Of a stretch of DNA of 53,401 nt, positions 33,851 to 41,688 are shown piece after piece (the stretch's first letter is position 1; each line of letters starts with the position of its first letter). The translations under genes were made by a program, and so were the position numbers. This stretch comes from Anaerostipes sp. MSJ-23. GTDB lineage: Bacteria > Bacillota > Clostridia > Lachnospirales > Lachnospiraceae. The notes under the pieces were generated by a model. The model did not search any database and was not told the origin of the DNA. It saw only the letters and a program-made list of their open reading frames with translations. Location of the stretch: positions 1 through 53,401 of the forward strand of contig NZ_JAHLPY010000019.1 of assembly GCF_018918155.1 (NCBI RefSeq), written 5' to 3'.

Positions 33851-34934
33851 ATTTGAAAATTCTATCTGAAAGTTTTAAATTTTTCTTGATTGCTCCACAA
33901 CAGTGACAGGTTTTAGATGATGGATACCATCTGTCTACAACTCGAAGTTCAATTCCGTTTTCATTGCATTTCGCCTGAAGCTTTATTCTGAATTCATAAA
34001 ACTTCTGCGAAGCAACTGCCTTTGAAAGATGTTTGTTCTTCATCATTCCTGATATATTTAAATCTTCAATCGTTATATAAGATGGTTTGGTTTTCACTAT
34101 CTCTGCGATTGTTTTATTGATGTGATCAGTACGAATGTTATCAATTCTATGATGAAGTTTCTGTACTTTAAGCCTCTGTTTTTGTATATTTGCTTTTTGA
34201 GTAGATTCTCCTTTCTTTAAATTTTCATACTTTCGAGAAAGATTTCTCTGTTCTCGAATAAGTTGTTTTCCAAGTTTTTTTAATCTTACTGATTTGTTAA
34301 TGTTCTTATAAGTTTTACTATTGGAAACAATAGCAAAATCCTTTATCCCTAGGTCGATACCAATTCCTTCATTAGAACTATTAGCTATCTTGTTATTTGG
34401 GATTTCTATAAGAGCTGAAACATAGTATCTACCAGCTTTTATTGACACATGACCGCTTTTAATTACATATCCATCTTTTGTTGTTGGAATATATCCTTTT
34501 TCTTTAATGCGAACCCAACCAAGTGATGGAATATTGATCCTGTGTCTTTGACAACGGCAATCTTTTGGATTGTTCTTTACAAAATACATTTTCACATCAG
34601 ATCTATTCTTCTTTTTGAATCTAGGGAAACTACTCTGATGTTTAAAAAATCTTATAAATGCGGCTTGTCCATTATTTACTGCTTGTGTTATTGCTTTTGA
34701 ATAAGCTTCCTTCATCCAAAAACATTCTGGATGCTTTGGAAGATACTCATTGTTAAGCCATACTCTAAATTGGTTACTACTCATAAACTTTTCGCCTTTA
34801 TTATAAAGCTCTTTATTATGAGCAAGGTAGAAGTTGTAAATATATCTACAAGTTCCTATTGTTTTACGAATTTTGGCTTTCTGTTCCTCTGTTGGATTTA
34901 TTTCTGTCTTGAAGCTCTTTAGCAATTTCCTCAT
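33771..34934 (-). CDS. tnpB: TnpB RNA-guided nuclease of an IS607-type element
   Basis: The 387-residue IS200/IS605-type accessory protein is an ancestor-type relative of Cas12 that cuts DNA guided by an RNA from the transposon end. The RuvC triad is intact: GIDLGIKDFAIVS (Asp), ITIEDLNISGM (Glu) and DRDFNAALNLRDA (Asp). The zinc ribbon is TCHCCGAIKKNLKLSDRIFKC (cut: TCHCCG ... CDCGYTEDRD). The N-terminal HTH region FKTEINPTEEQKAKI is standard. It overlaps the end of tnpA by 71 bases, typical of IS607. Length is usual, so the nuclease may be active. Confidence 0.93.
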   Translation of the reverse strand: MRKLLKSFKTEINPTEEQKAKIRKTIGTCRYIYNFYLAHNKELYNKGEKFMSSNQFRVWLNNEYLPKHPECFWMKEAYSKAITQAVNNGQAAFIRFFKHQSSFPRFKKKNRSDVKMYFVKNNPKDCRCQRHRINIPSLGWVRIKEKGYIPTTKDGYVIKSGHVSIKAGRYYVSALIEIPNNKIANSSNEGIGIDLGIKDFAIVSNSKTYKNINKSVRLKKLGKQLIREQRNLSRKYENLKKGESTQKANIQKQRLKVQKLHHRIDNIRTDHINKTIAEIVKTKPSYITIEDLNISGMMKNKHLSKAVASQKFYEFRIKLQAKCNENGIELRVVDRWYPSSKTCHCCGAIKKNLKLSDRIFKCDCGYTEDRDFNAALNLRDATTYEIA

Positions 34935-35535
34935 CCCTTTCTATTTGTTTTTTATACTTACGAAGCCCATACAGCCTACAAGAGAATACATGGAGTATTG
35001 AAACAATATCCTGCACAAGTTCTTCTTGTGGTGATAGTTCCTCATTGTTTACTACCACTATAGTCGTATTAAACTTCATGCAGAATTTTTCAAACCAATC
35101 ATAACCAAATCTAATAAATCTATCTTTATGGGTTACTATTATGGTTTTAATTTTTTGTTCCATTACTTCATCTAATAATTTGTTCCACTTTTTACGGTTG
35201 TAATTAAGACCACTTCCATAATCTTCCATACACTGGTCTACAATAATTCCTTTTGCGTTACAAAATTGTCTTAAAAATGCAACTTGATTTAGTAAATCAT
35301 CTTTTTGATTTCTTGTAGACACTCTAGCATAAATAACTACCTGACGCTTATCATTTTCAGTATTTATACCTTTAAATTGTAGATACTGATCATAAGTGTA
35401 ATATCGTCTATTAGTTGGAGTTCGGTTTGCTTTTAGAGTTCCTTCTCTGTCCCAACGTTGTAATGTCTTAACAGATACGCCTAAAAGTTCAGCAAAATCT
35501 TTTGGCTTATAATTTGTGATATTTGATGTATTCAT
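34864..35535 (-). CDS. tnpA: IS607-family serine recombinase (TnpA)
   Basis: The 223-residue transposase has an N-terminal MerR-type helix-turn-helix (YKPKDFAELLGVSVKTLQRWD) that binds the element ends, followed by a serine resolvase catalytic domain: VVIYARVSTRNQKDDL with the nucleophilic Ser, GIIVDQCMEDYGSGLNYNRK and IVTHKDRFIRFGYDW. The C-terminal helix (LFSCRLYGLRKYKK region) is Arg-rich as usual. RBS GGAGAGTGC precedes the ATG. It is complete and probably functional. Confidence 0.93.
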   Translation of the reverse strand: MNTSNITNYKPKDFAELLGVSVKTLQRWDREGTLKANRTPTNRRYYTYDQYLQFKGINTENDKRQVVIYARVSTRNQKDDLLNQVAFLRQFCNAKGIIVDQCMEDYGSGLNYNRKKWNKLLDEVMEQKIKTIIVTHKDRFIRFGYDWFEKFCMKFNTTIVVVNNEELSPQEELVQDIVSILHVFSCRLYGLRKYKKQIERDEEIAKELQDRNKSNRGTESQNS

Positions 35536-35591
35536 TATAGCACTCTCCTTTGAGTATATTTAAACACACTTAATCACATTTGTCAATTGTT

Positions 35592-35663
35592 TTAGGTTCT
35601 TAATATCACCTCCTGTGTTCTTAGGTTTTCAATTGCTGTTCTTTCTGTCTCTTTTAATACCAT
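35592..35663 (-). pseudogene. 23-codon 5' fragment of an unknown gene at the transposon edge
   Basis: An ATG with AAAGGAAC upstream opens MVLKETERTAIENLRTQE and stops after 23 codons at the transposon border. The helical, charged start resembles the N-terminus of a small helical protein, possibly spore-coat-like, but that resemblance is weak. It is most simply the front of a gene cut by the IS607 insertion. Confidence 0.4.
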
Positions 35664-35754
35664 GATATAAGTTCCTTTCTACTTTGGAAATTTTTATGAT
35701 GGTATTATCTGCTGTTTGATGCATTTCTATTCAACAAATGGCGAAAATTTAAAT

Positions 35755-36444
35755 TCAATTACATTGAAATTCCATCGTACCATCCGTCTGTAATTCTGCT
35801 TGATCGGATAAGTAAAATTCCAAAGTCATAATATCTTTTTCATTCAATTCCAGTTTTTTCACTTGATACTTTACCATTTCACTTATAGAAAATTTACCAT
35901 CTTCTTTATAAATCGTTGTCAAAATTCCTTCTGTCTTTCCATTGTTGCTTTGTAATCGGATATTTGCAAATCCTCCGGAGGTATTTTGCTGTAACAATGT
36001 TATCGTTGCTAGTTTTCCAGCTTTTGTTTTTTCATAAAATGTTTTCAATTTCTCACCATGACTTGTCTTGGATGGTTTGAATTTTACTGGTGCATTTTTT
36101 GTACTATGTTTTTCTTCCCCGATCTGGGCAACTGGATAACCTTTGGATGTTAATGTATCATATAGCGTTTGTAAGTCTTTTTTTGTAACTTTATTCTCAT
36201 TGATTTTTATGTTTTGACAAATGTTTGAAATTTGCTTAACTTCTTTTTGTGCTTGAGTTTTTTCTCGCTTTGTTATCACCAATGGTTCCCATTTTTTTGC
36301 CTTATGATCTGTTTGTTTTGTTGTTTCTTTTATATTTGATGATCTACATGCTGTAAGTGTTATGACACTTGCGAGTAACAAAATAGCCAGCATCAATCTA
36401 CTACATATATTCTTCTGATATTTTCTTTGCTTTTCTGACCACAT
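35755..36444 (-). CDS. Lipoprotein of unknown function
   Basis: The 229-residue protein has a clear lipoprotein signal: basic start MWSEKQRKYQKN, hydrophobic LMLAILLLASVITLTAC, lipid Cys at about 33, then a Lys/Gln-rich linker. The mature part has a predicted beta-rich C-terminal domain (GGFANIRLQSNNGKTEGILT, FSISEMVKYQVKKLELNE). I do not recognise a named family; it resembles the small exported lipoproteins common in Lachnospiraceae. RBS AGGATAGAAGAA lies before the ATG. It follows the HNH gene by 23 bases but the two have no evident functional link. Confidence 0.7.
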   Translation of the reverse strand: MWSEKQRKYQKNICSRLMLAILLLASVITLTACRSSNIKETTKQTDHKAKKWEPLVITKREKTQAQKEVKQISNICQNIKINENKVTKKDLQTLYDTLTSKGYPVAQIGEEKHSTKNAPVKFKPSKTSHGEKLKTFYEKTKAGKLATITLLQQNTSGGFANIRLQSNNGKTEGILTTIYKEDGKFSISEMVKYQVKKLELNEKDIMTLEFYLSDQAELQTDGTMEFQCN

Positions 36445-36467
36445 ATTCTTCTATCCTTTTATAATCC

Positions 36468-37643
36468 TTATGAATAATCCCATATTTCATAGCCCTGTCG
36501 ACGTGCGGAATCATATACAGGTATCATATTCTTTTCCAGTATATTATAAAACATCTCTTTTGAATTACCTTTTCGATATAATTCTTGTCCTGCCCAAATA
36601 GAATGAAGATTATCTTTATAACAACCCTTAAATCTGTTATAGATTCCCATATCATCATAAATCATTTGATACATCAGATATTGATTTTGAGCGAAATTTT
36701 GAAAAAATGGAGTCCATTTTGGCAGTCGATTGCTCTTCGATGAATTTAAAGAAGAATCCATTGGCATCAGATTCCAGAGTTCATCGTTCATAACAAATGA
36801 CCATGGAATGAAATGGTCAATATCGTATTTTCCTTTCATAGGTTGTCCAGTAAAGACATCTCTGATTTCTTGAACTTCCATGATATCTTGCCAGAGATCT
36901 CTTACTTTTTTGAGCTTTCGTACCTTTTCTTCTGTTGGAGTTAATTTATATACCAGACCGGGGACTTCTGGATTATTGTTCTGCAGCCATTTTACTTTTT
37001 CGTATTGAATCCAACCCAAAATATTGACTGTATGATCTTGGATCATCTTAATCCAGTCTTGTTGGAAATATACTTCTTTTTTTAACTTGCTGTTTGTTCC
37101 TAATATGTATGGAAGAGTTAAGACTTCTTTATTGAATTTCTGAATATACGCTGTCATTCGATTCGCACTATTCCAATTTACTTTTTCATTACTCCTCGTA
37201 AAAAAGCCTGCTAATGCTCGGTATGGAACCATATGAGTCAGCTGTTCTTTCGTCGTTTTTAATTCCTTGTTATACTGCTTGATCGCGTTTTTAATCTCTA
37301 CTTTCGAAGCATTCGCCGATAACTCACTGAGTTCTGTTAGCAAAAGGACTGCTCTCTCCAATCCATCCTTGATCTGCCCATCCAGTGGCATTCCACTTAA
37401 GTGAATATGGAACTCTCTTTCAGAATACCATGCATTTGTGATCATCTCATCTATGATCTCATCAAATGTCGATTCTGTTTTTCCCTCAGAGATTAACTGT
37501 ATGATCGCTTCCAGCCAGTAAAATTTATAGCAATAGGAGGGACTTTTCATCATTTTAGAAAATCCATCAATATTTAGATTGTTATAATATTTTGGCTCAA
37601 TTTCTAGGATATTTTTCCCTTGCAAATCAGGATATTCAACCAT
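36468..37643 (-). CDS. HNH endonuclease-domain protein
   Basis: The 391-residue protein is recognised by a C-terminal HNH nuclease module at about 262-310: FTGQPMKGKYDIDHFIPWSF (His-based metal site in DIDHFIPWS), NLMPMDSSLNSSKSNRLPKW (the Asn and following residues). The N-terminal two thirds are all-alpha (SYCYKFYWLEAIIQLIS) and resemble the lead region of an HNH family found widely in gut Firmicutes. Its frame starts inside the end of the methyltransferase gene, overlapping by 40 bases; a later Met (MMKSPSY) is a possible alternative start. Pairing of a nuclease with a methyltransferase suggests a restriction-like or defence role, but the methyltransferase is not DNA-type. Confidence 0.78.
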   Translation of the reverse strand: MVEYPDLQGKNILEIEPKYYNNLNIDGFSKMMKSPSYCYKFYWLEAIIQLISEGKTESTFDEIIDEMITNAWYSEREFHIHLSGMPLDGQIKDGLERAVLLLTELSELSANASKVEIKNAIKQYNKELKTTKEQLTHMVPYRALAGFFTRSNEKVNWNSANRMTAYIQKFNKEVLTLPYILGTNSKLKKEVYFQQDWIKMIQDHTVNILGWIQYEKVKWLQNNNPEVPGLVYKLTPTEEKVRKLKKVRDLWQDIMEVQEIRDVFTGQPMKGKYDIDHFIPWSFVMNDELWNLMPMDSSLNSSKSNRLPKWTPFFQNFAQNQYLMYQMIYDDMGIYNRFKGCYKDNLHSIWAGQELYRKGNSKEMFYNILEKNMIPVYDSARRQGYEIWDYS

Positions 37644-38203
37644 CGTTCATCACCTCGTCCTTCTCTGACATCTCCTGTTGTCCATATTTCTTTGATCTGT
37701 AATTGAGGGATTTGCAAGATAAATTCTTTCAATGAATCTTCTGTAAAATCCGTAAAATAACGCCCATTTCTCTCCCCTTCGAATTCACCATACTTAAATG
37801 ATGTATAAATGATTCCATTTTCTTTTAATGCTTTGTTCATCTTATGAAATACACGCAAAAGATCATTTGTTGATAAATGAAGGATTGATGCACATGCCCA
37901 GATTCCATCATAAATATTCTGGTCATTTAATTCTTCAAACAGCATTTGTTTTACTTTGATTCCTGTATATTTTGAAGCTTCCTTACAAATCTCTTCGGAT
38001 CCGTCAATCGCCGTTACATTATAGTTTCGCTTTAGGAAATATTTTGTATCACGACCAGAACCGCAACCAAAATCCAAAATTGATGCACCCGATGGAAGAT
38101 AAGATAAAAATTTATTTTGTATGTTTGTAAAGTCTACGGATCTTGTTGTTTGTATGAATGATTTTGTGTATTTGTTGTAATAGTTTATGGTTTTGTTGTT
38201 CAT
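37604..38203 (-). CDS. Class I SAM-dependent methyltransferase, small-molecule type
   Basis: About 199 residues. Rossmann motif I is SILDFGCGSGRDTKYFL, motif II is NVTAIDGSEE, followed by GIWACASILHL and a C-terminal GEFEGERNGRYFTDFTEDSL. These match the TehB-like/UbiE-like family that methylates small molecules, not DNA bases (no NPPY or PC motif). I chose ATG 38203 with GGAGAGGATTCC upstream. Its 3' end overlaps the HNH gene by 40 bases, so the two are co-translated. The substrate is unknown. Confidence 0.85.
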   Translation of the reverse strand: MNNKTINYYNKYTKSFIQTTRSVDFTNIQNKFLSYLPSGASILDFGCGSGRDTKYFLKRNYNVTAIDGSEEICKEASKYTGIKVKQMLFEELNDQNIYDGIWACASILHLSTNDLLRVFHKMNKALKENGIIYTSFKYGEFEGERNGRYFTDFTEDSLKEFILQIPQLQIKEIWTTGDVREGRGDERWLNILICKGKIS

Positions 38204-38270
38204 TGGAATCCTCTCCAAACTACTTGTATATTATATTGATTTGCCCATTTCATAAGCACGTTCTGCAAAT

Positions 38271-39380
38271 TTAAGTACATTCTAACAACCATTTGACAGC
38301 TTTCGCTAATCTCTTTTGGGCATCAGCAAAATGCCCGCCGCTGTTAAATTCTAATGTTGTTTGCTTTACCTTAGGATCATTGCGCAAAATTCGTTCCTGT
38401 GTTCTAGTTCGATCTCCAACTCTTGCCATGACCGGATTCTTTGTTTTTTCTTCTTTTCCTCCAAGGCTTAAGTAGATATTGCTTTCATGCTTTATTTGAT
38501 GATGTAACACATATTCATCCCATTGTTCGAACCATAAAGAACCGGAGCAGCTTGCAATTGCTGAGAAGATATCCGTTTCATATGCTGCCCATAGAGCAAA
38601 CAATCCTGCAAGGGAATATCCGATCAGATAAATTTCTCTGTCTACCCCGTAATCTGCTTTTAATTCTGGAATCAAATCATTCATTAACCATTGTAAAGTC
38701 TTTGGACCATTTCCTTTAAAATCTTCATCTCCAAAGGCAGCAGGTGACTTCCATGGAGAAAAATCAGCATTCCAATCTATTACCTGAAATGCACAGAAAA
38801 GAAAATCTTGATCATTGACTGCCTCCATCAGACAATCCCACATATGTGCTATTTCATTTCCACGATGAGGGTACATTCCCCATAAAATGATCGGACCACC
38901 GGAACCATTTTGCTCTATATAACATGCTTTCTGTTTTATCTGTAATTTCTGCATAAATAATTCATCTCCATAAATTTTTCTGCTTTTAATGGATTTATTT
39001 TCATGAATTTTGGCTTGTTCCCTAGTTGTAGAATCCTCCAGTTCTTCTAACACATCCATATAATTATCCATCCATTCCATCTGCCATTGTCTGGAATCTG
39101 TTTCTGACATCTGGCTTAACGGATCGATTTCGTCAAACATTCCAAGATTCTCTGCCATATCTAGCGGAAACAAAGTTTCATCTGGACCGATTATTACCTG
39201 ATCTCCAATCCCTAGATTCCTGTCATAAGCTGTTAATTCTTCCATTGAAATCTCTTCTGGTTCATCCATAGAATCTTCTTTTACATAAAAAGTTAACATT
39301 GGAATTTCTGTTTCTTCCGCTTCTATTTTTATGATCGTATAAATTGGTATTTCATTCATTGTTTTATTTTCCTCAATCAT
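38271..39380 (-). CDS. Alpha/beta-hydrolase esterase fused to a small acidic N-terminal domain
   Basis: About 369 residues. The first 110 are homologous to the stand-alone protein at 24599-24952 (VIIGPDETLFPLDMAENLGM, MEWMDNYMDVLEELED). The rest is an esterase D-like alpha/beta hydrolase: GGPIILWGMYP for the oxyanion region, the nucleophile elbow YLIGYSLAGLFALW, and a late GGHF likely providing the catalytic His. No signal peptide. The ATG at 39380 overlaps the deformylase stop (ATGA) and is preceded by AAGGGG. The fusion suggests the acidic domain helps binding or localisation of the hydrolase. Substrate unknown. Confidence 0.82.
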   Translation of the reverse strand: MIEENKTMNEIPIYTIIKIEAEETEIPMLTFYVKEDSMDEPEEISMEELTAYDRNLGIGDQVIIGPDETLFPLDMAENLGMFDEIDPLSQMSETDSRQWQMEWMDNYMDVLEELEDSTTREQAKIHENKSIKSRKIYGDELFMQKLQIKQKACYIEQNGSGGPIILWGMYPHRGNEIAHMWDCLMEAVNDQDFLFCAFQVIDWNADFSPWKSPAAFGDEDFKGNGPKTLQWLMNDLIPELKADYGVDREIYLIGYSLAGLFALWAAYETDIFSAIASCSGSLWFEQWDEYVLHHQIKHESNIYLSLGGKEEKTKNPVMARVGDRTRTQERILRNDPKVKQTTLEFNSGGHFADAQKRLAKAVKWLLECT

Positions 39381-39787
39381 ATCACAATCCCCTTGCAATG
39401 ATCAATTTCATGCTGTATGATCTGTGCTGTCCATCCAGAATATTTTCCGTGCTGTTCTTTAAAATCCTGATCCAGATAATCTACTTCTATCTCCTTATAT
39501 CTCTTACAAGGTCTCACTCCATCCAAAGATAAACATCCTTCTTCTGTCTCAAATACGCCTGATTTCTTTGTAATCTTCGGATTGATCATTGCAAACTGAA
39601 ATGGCCCAACTGCTACTACGATAATGTTCTTTTTAACGCCGATCATATTTGCTGCCATTCCAACACAATGATCCAAATTAGCTCTTAGTGTATCTAACAG
39701 ATCAACTACTACCTGTTGATCTGCTTTTGTTGCATCTGTTGATTTCTGTGCTAGAAACAGTGGATCTTTCATTATATCTTTTATCAT
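39377..39787 (-). CDS. def: Peptide deformylase-like protein
   Basis: About 136 residues. The three deformylase motifs are present: GMAANMIGV (normally GxGLAAxQ), EEGCLSLDG with the metal Cys, and QHEIDHCKGIV with the HExxH zinc/iron ligands and catalytic Glu. The first motif is altered (MAANM), typical of a secondary deformylase subgroup of Firmicutes. I chose ATG 39787 with GGAGTT upstream. It couples through an ATGA overlap to the esterase fusion. An accessory enzyme is likely; the housekeeping copy should be elsewhere with fmt. Confidence 0.87.
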   Translation of the reverse strand: MIKDIMKDPLFLAQKSTDATKADQQVVVDLLDTLRANLDHCVGMAANMIGVKKNIIVVAVGPFQFAMINPKITKKSGVFETEEGCLSLDGVRPCKRYKEIEVDYLDQDFKEQHGKYSGWTAQIIQHEIDHCKGIVI

Positions 39788-39834
39788 TTTATTTTTAACT
39801 CCTTCTAATTTTAATAATCTCACAACCCTTGAAT

Positions 39835-40905
39835 TTATCTACTTATCTCAAATACATTCTTCTCCCCGGTCTCAATAATCTCACCTGTCTTCCGTCCATA
39901 TTTTAAACCTCGCTCTACTGCTGATACAAGCACATTACTGCTTCGAGCATATCCCATCGTTCGGATTGTTGCTTTTATTAAGTCATCCTTTTTCATTCTG
40001 CCATTTTCAAGGAGTGTCATACAAACTGCATTCTTTAACTCCTGCTGGCAGATATCATTTGCTGATCTTCGGGTATTGGCGTTCTTATCTTCTCTGAAAC
40101 TGTAATAAGCAGACGGATCTTGATCATTCCGCCAATAAAATTTTACTCCCTGTTGTTTGTTCATTTTTGTGCAAGCAGCTTTTAATGCTTTTTCTGTCGC
40201 TTCTAATGTCTTGGGACTTGATCTTGCAATATTGAAAGAGCGTAATGTTTTCTTTACCAAAGTATCATAGGAAACTGGTGCTTCTATATCGACAATCTGT
40301 TGTATTTTTTCAGTGATTCTTTTCTTGTTTTTACTTTGTACATATTCATCTGTAGATATATCTTCAACTGTTACATCTGCAGGTATGTATGGTTCTTTAC
40401 GATACAATGAATTTACATCTTGCTTCTGCTTTGTAAGATTCATATTAGATTTTACAACATGATCTTGTTCTGTAGAATACTTTATTATCACAGGTTCTTG
40501 AACAGAAATATCTTTTATTTTTTCAATAATCTGCATATCTTCTATACATTCAGACTCTTCCGTACTTACTTCTTCCTTTGCACACACATCGTACGCAGCT
40601 TCCTTTTTATGATCCAGACATTCTATCAGTTTCTTTAATTCTTTTTCTTTATTATCCCACCAATCCATGGTCCAGATACGATAAATATCCCATCCAAGTC
40701 CTTTTAAAACACTGATCTGTGCTACTTCGCGATCTTTCGTATTTGATGACTGCCGGTAGGATTCTCCATCTAACATAATACCTAATAAATATTCTTCTTC
40801 GTTATATGGATTCATGACAGCGATATTAATCTTAAATTTTGAATGTCCTACGGATATTTGGTACTTGTAGCCATGCTCATTTAATGTCTGACAAATATGT
40901 TCCAT
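39835..40905 (-). pseudogene. 5'-truncated DUF4011/DUF3320-type helicase, nuclease-like C-terminal part
   Basis: The 356-residue frame begins in the vicinity of an ATG at 40905 without a ribosome site. It matches only the C-terminal part of large helicase/nuclease proteins: a REase-like segment (VGHSKFKINIAVMNPYNEEEYLLGIMLDGESY cut short here as VGHSKFKINIAV and LLGIMLDGESY, then DREVAQISVLKGLGWDIYRIWTMDWW) and a winged helix-like DUF3320 tail (ARSSPKTLEATEKALKA). The helicase itself (usually over 1000 residues upstream) is missing and its place is taken by a methyltransferase remnant. It is probably a decay product, possibly still expressed. Confidence 0.7.
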
Positions 40906-41051
40906 ATAATGCCTGTATTTGCTAATCGTTGCAGTACAGAATATGGGGTTGGTTCGTATGGATAGCGGTATTGATCGGATTGAGAGTCATCTCTGCCCAT
41001 GGTTTTGATGTGCAATAGTTTGTCCCATTTGTTGTCTTGTGTATCGTTCAT
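40881..41051 (-). pseudogene. N-terminal remnant of a class I methyltransferase
   Basis: From an ATG at 41051 the frame reads MNDTQDNKWDKLLHIKTMGR then DDSQSDQYRYPYEPTPYSVL and QRLANTG, the typical entry region of a Firmicutes SAM methyltransferase (...YRYPYEPTPYSVLERLANSG). The Rossmann part that should follow is absent; the frame ends after about 56 codons where the helicase fragment begins. The junction lies near 40906. A large deletion fused the two remnants. Confidence 0.65.
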
Positions 41052-41093
41052 AAATTGATATCCCTGCCTTCCTGTTTCAATTATTGCAGCAAT

Positions 41094-41132
41094 CTAAAAG
41101 ACCCAGAAGTCCATGGTCCCTGAGTCTTTTAG
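41094..41132. terminator. Bidirectional hairpin terminator
   Basis: CTAAAAGACCCAG pairs with CTGAGTCTTTTAG (one mismatch) around a 13-base loop; AAAAG/CTTTT flanks act as T tracts. It lies just after the zinc-ribbon gene stop. Confidence 0.7.
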
Positions 41133-41143
41133 AAAATACATTT

Positions 41144-41413
41144 TTAAATCCAATTGCAGTCTCCACCCGTGATTGCAAGGCTTAGTAAAGCATCCATCTT
41201 TTCGACTTCTTCTTCACCCTCGATTTTCTGAAGTAACTGTGCAGTATCTAAAATATCTTCCATATTTTCATCTGGTCCAATCTCATAGTCAATCTCTGCC
41301 TCACAGTCTGGACATGGAATCTTCTCCATCATCTGTAATGAGAGGAATCTATTCCCGCATTTTTTACATTCATAATATCCGCATTTTTTTGTTCCATCTG
41401 GTACATAATACAT
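41144..41413 (-). CDS. Small zinc-ribbon protein
   Basis: The 89-residue acidic protein has two CxxC pairs, CKKCG (about 16-20) and CPDCEAE (about 34-40), forming a zinc ribbon of the rubredoxin/ZnR type, followed by an acidic helix (DENMEDILDTAQLLQKIEGEEEVEK). RBS AAGGAGATAGGAAC precedes the ATG. No named family is recognised; such proteins often bind partners or nucleic acid. It is isolated between two truncated genes and may be a real small gene or an accessory leftover. Confidence 0.7.
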   Translation of the reverse strand: MYYVPDGTKKCGYYECKKCGNRFLSLQMMEKIPCPDCEAEIDYEIGPDENMEDILDTAQLLQKIEGEEEVEKMDALLSLAITGGDCNWI

Positions 41414-41474
41414 TGTTCCTATCTCCTTTTTTGCTTTATTATCACATATTATACATCTAATCTGGTCTATTGTC

Positions 41475-41630
41475 TTAGTTTTTTTGTGAGATTACAAGCC
41501 CAATAAGGATTAATACAGTTCCAATGATAGAAATCACTGTTATTTTTTCATGTAAGATCAACACTGAAAGTATTACGGTTATAACTGTATTTTGGTAAAA
41601 CAGAACGTATTTGAAATAGATACAAAAGCA
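41475..41630 (-). pseudogene. C-terminal remnant of an EamA/DMT transporter
   Basis: The minus-strand frame ending at TAA 41475-41477 reads YFKYVLFYQNTVITVILSVL and then HEKITVISIIGTVLILIGLVI and SQKN. The terminal helix pattern with HEKIT is typical of the last two helices of EamA family permeases. The remaining ~250 residues are absent. It marks a deletion border at about 41630, next to the defence-like operon. Confidence 0.65.
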
Positions 41631-41638
41631 ATTGCAGG

Positions 41639-41664
41639 TCATGAGCAATTTTAGTTGCTCATGA
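41639..41664 (-). terminator. Hairpin after the large helicase
   Basis: TCATGAGCAA pairs perfectly with TTGCTCATGA around TTTTAG, 25 bases after the helicase stop. The T tract on the minus strand is poor, so it may be a stabilising hairpin rather than a full terminator. Confidence 0.5.
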
Positions 41665-41688
41665 ATAATTCAGGTTATAAACATATTT

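Larger units (their letters stand above)
33590..35600 (-). mobile_element. IS607-family transposon (TnpA serine recombinase plus TnpB)
   Basis: The element contains overlapping tnpA and tnpB genes and ends marked by inverted ATGTGATTAA (33598-33607) and TTAATCACAT (35570-35579), followed inwards by ACATACTCA-like and TGAGTAT-like words. IS607 elements have no true target duplication, so the outer limits are approximate. A promoter (TTGACA 35581-35586, N17, TTAAAT 35558-35563) drives the genes leftwards. The left flank is a MetE remnant and the right flank a different short fragment, so the insertion was accompanied by a deletion or later rearrangement. Confidence 0.85.

Noticed and set aside
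33771-34934. Cas12-type CRISPR effector
   Set aside because: At 387 residues with an overlapping IS607 recombinase and no repeat array, it is TnpB.
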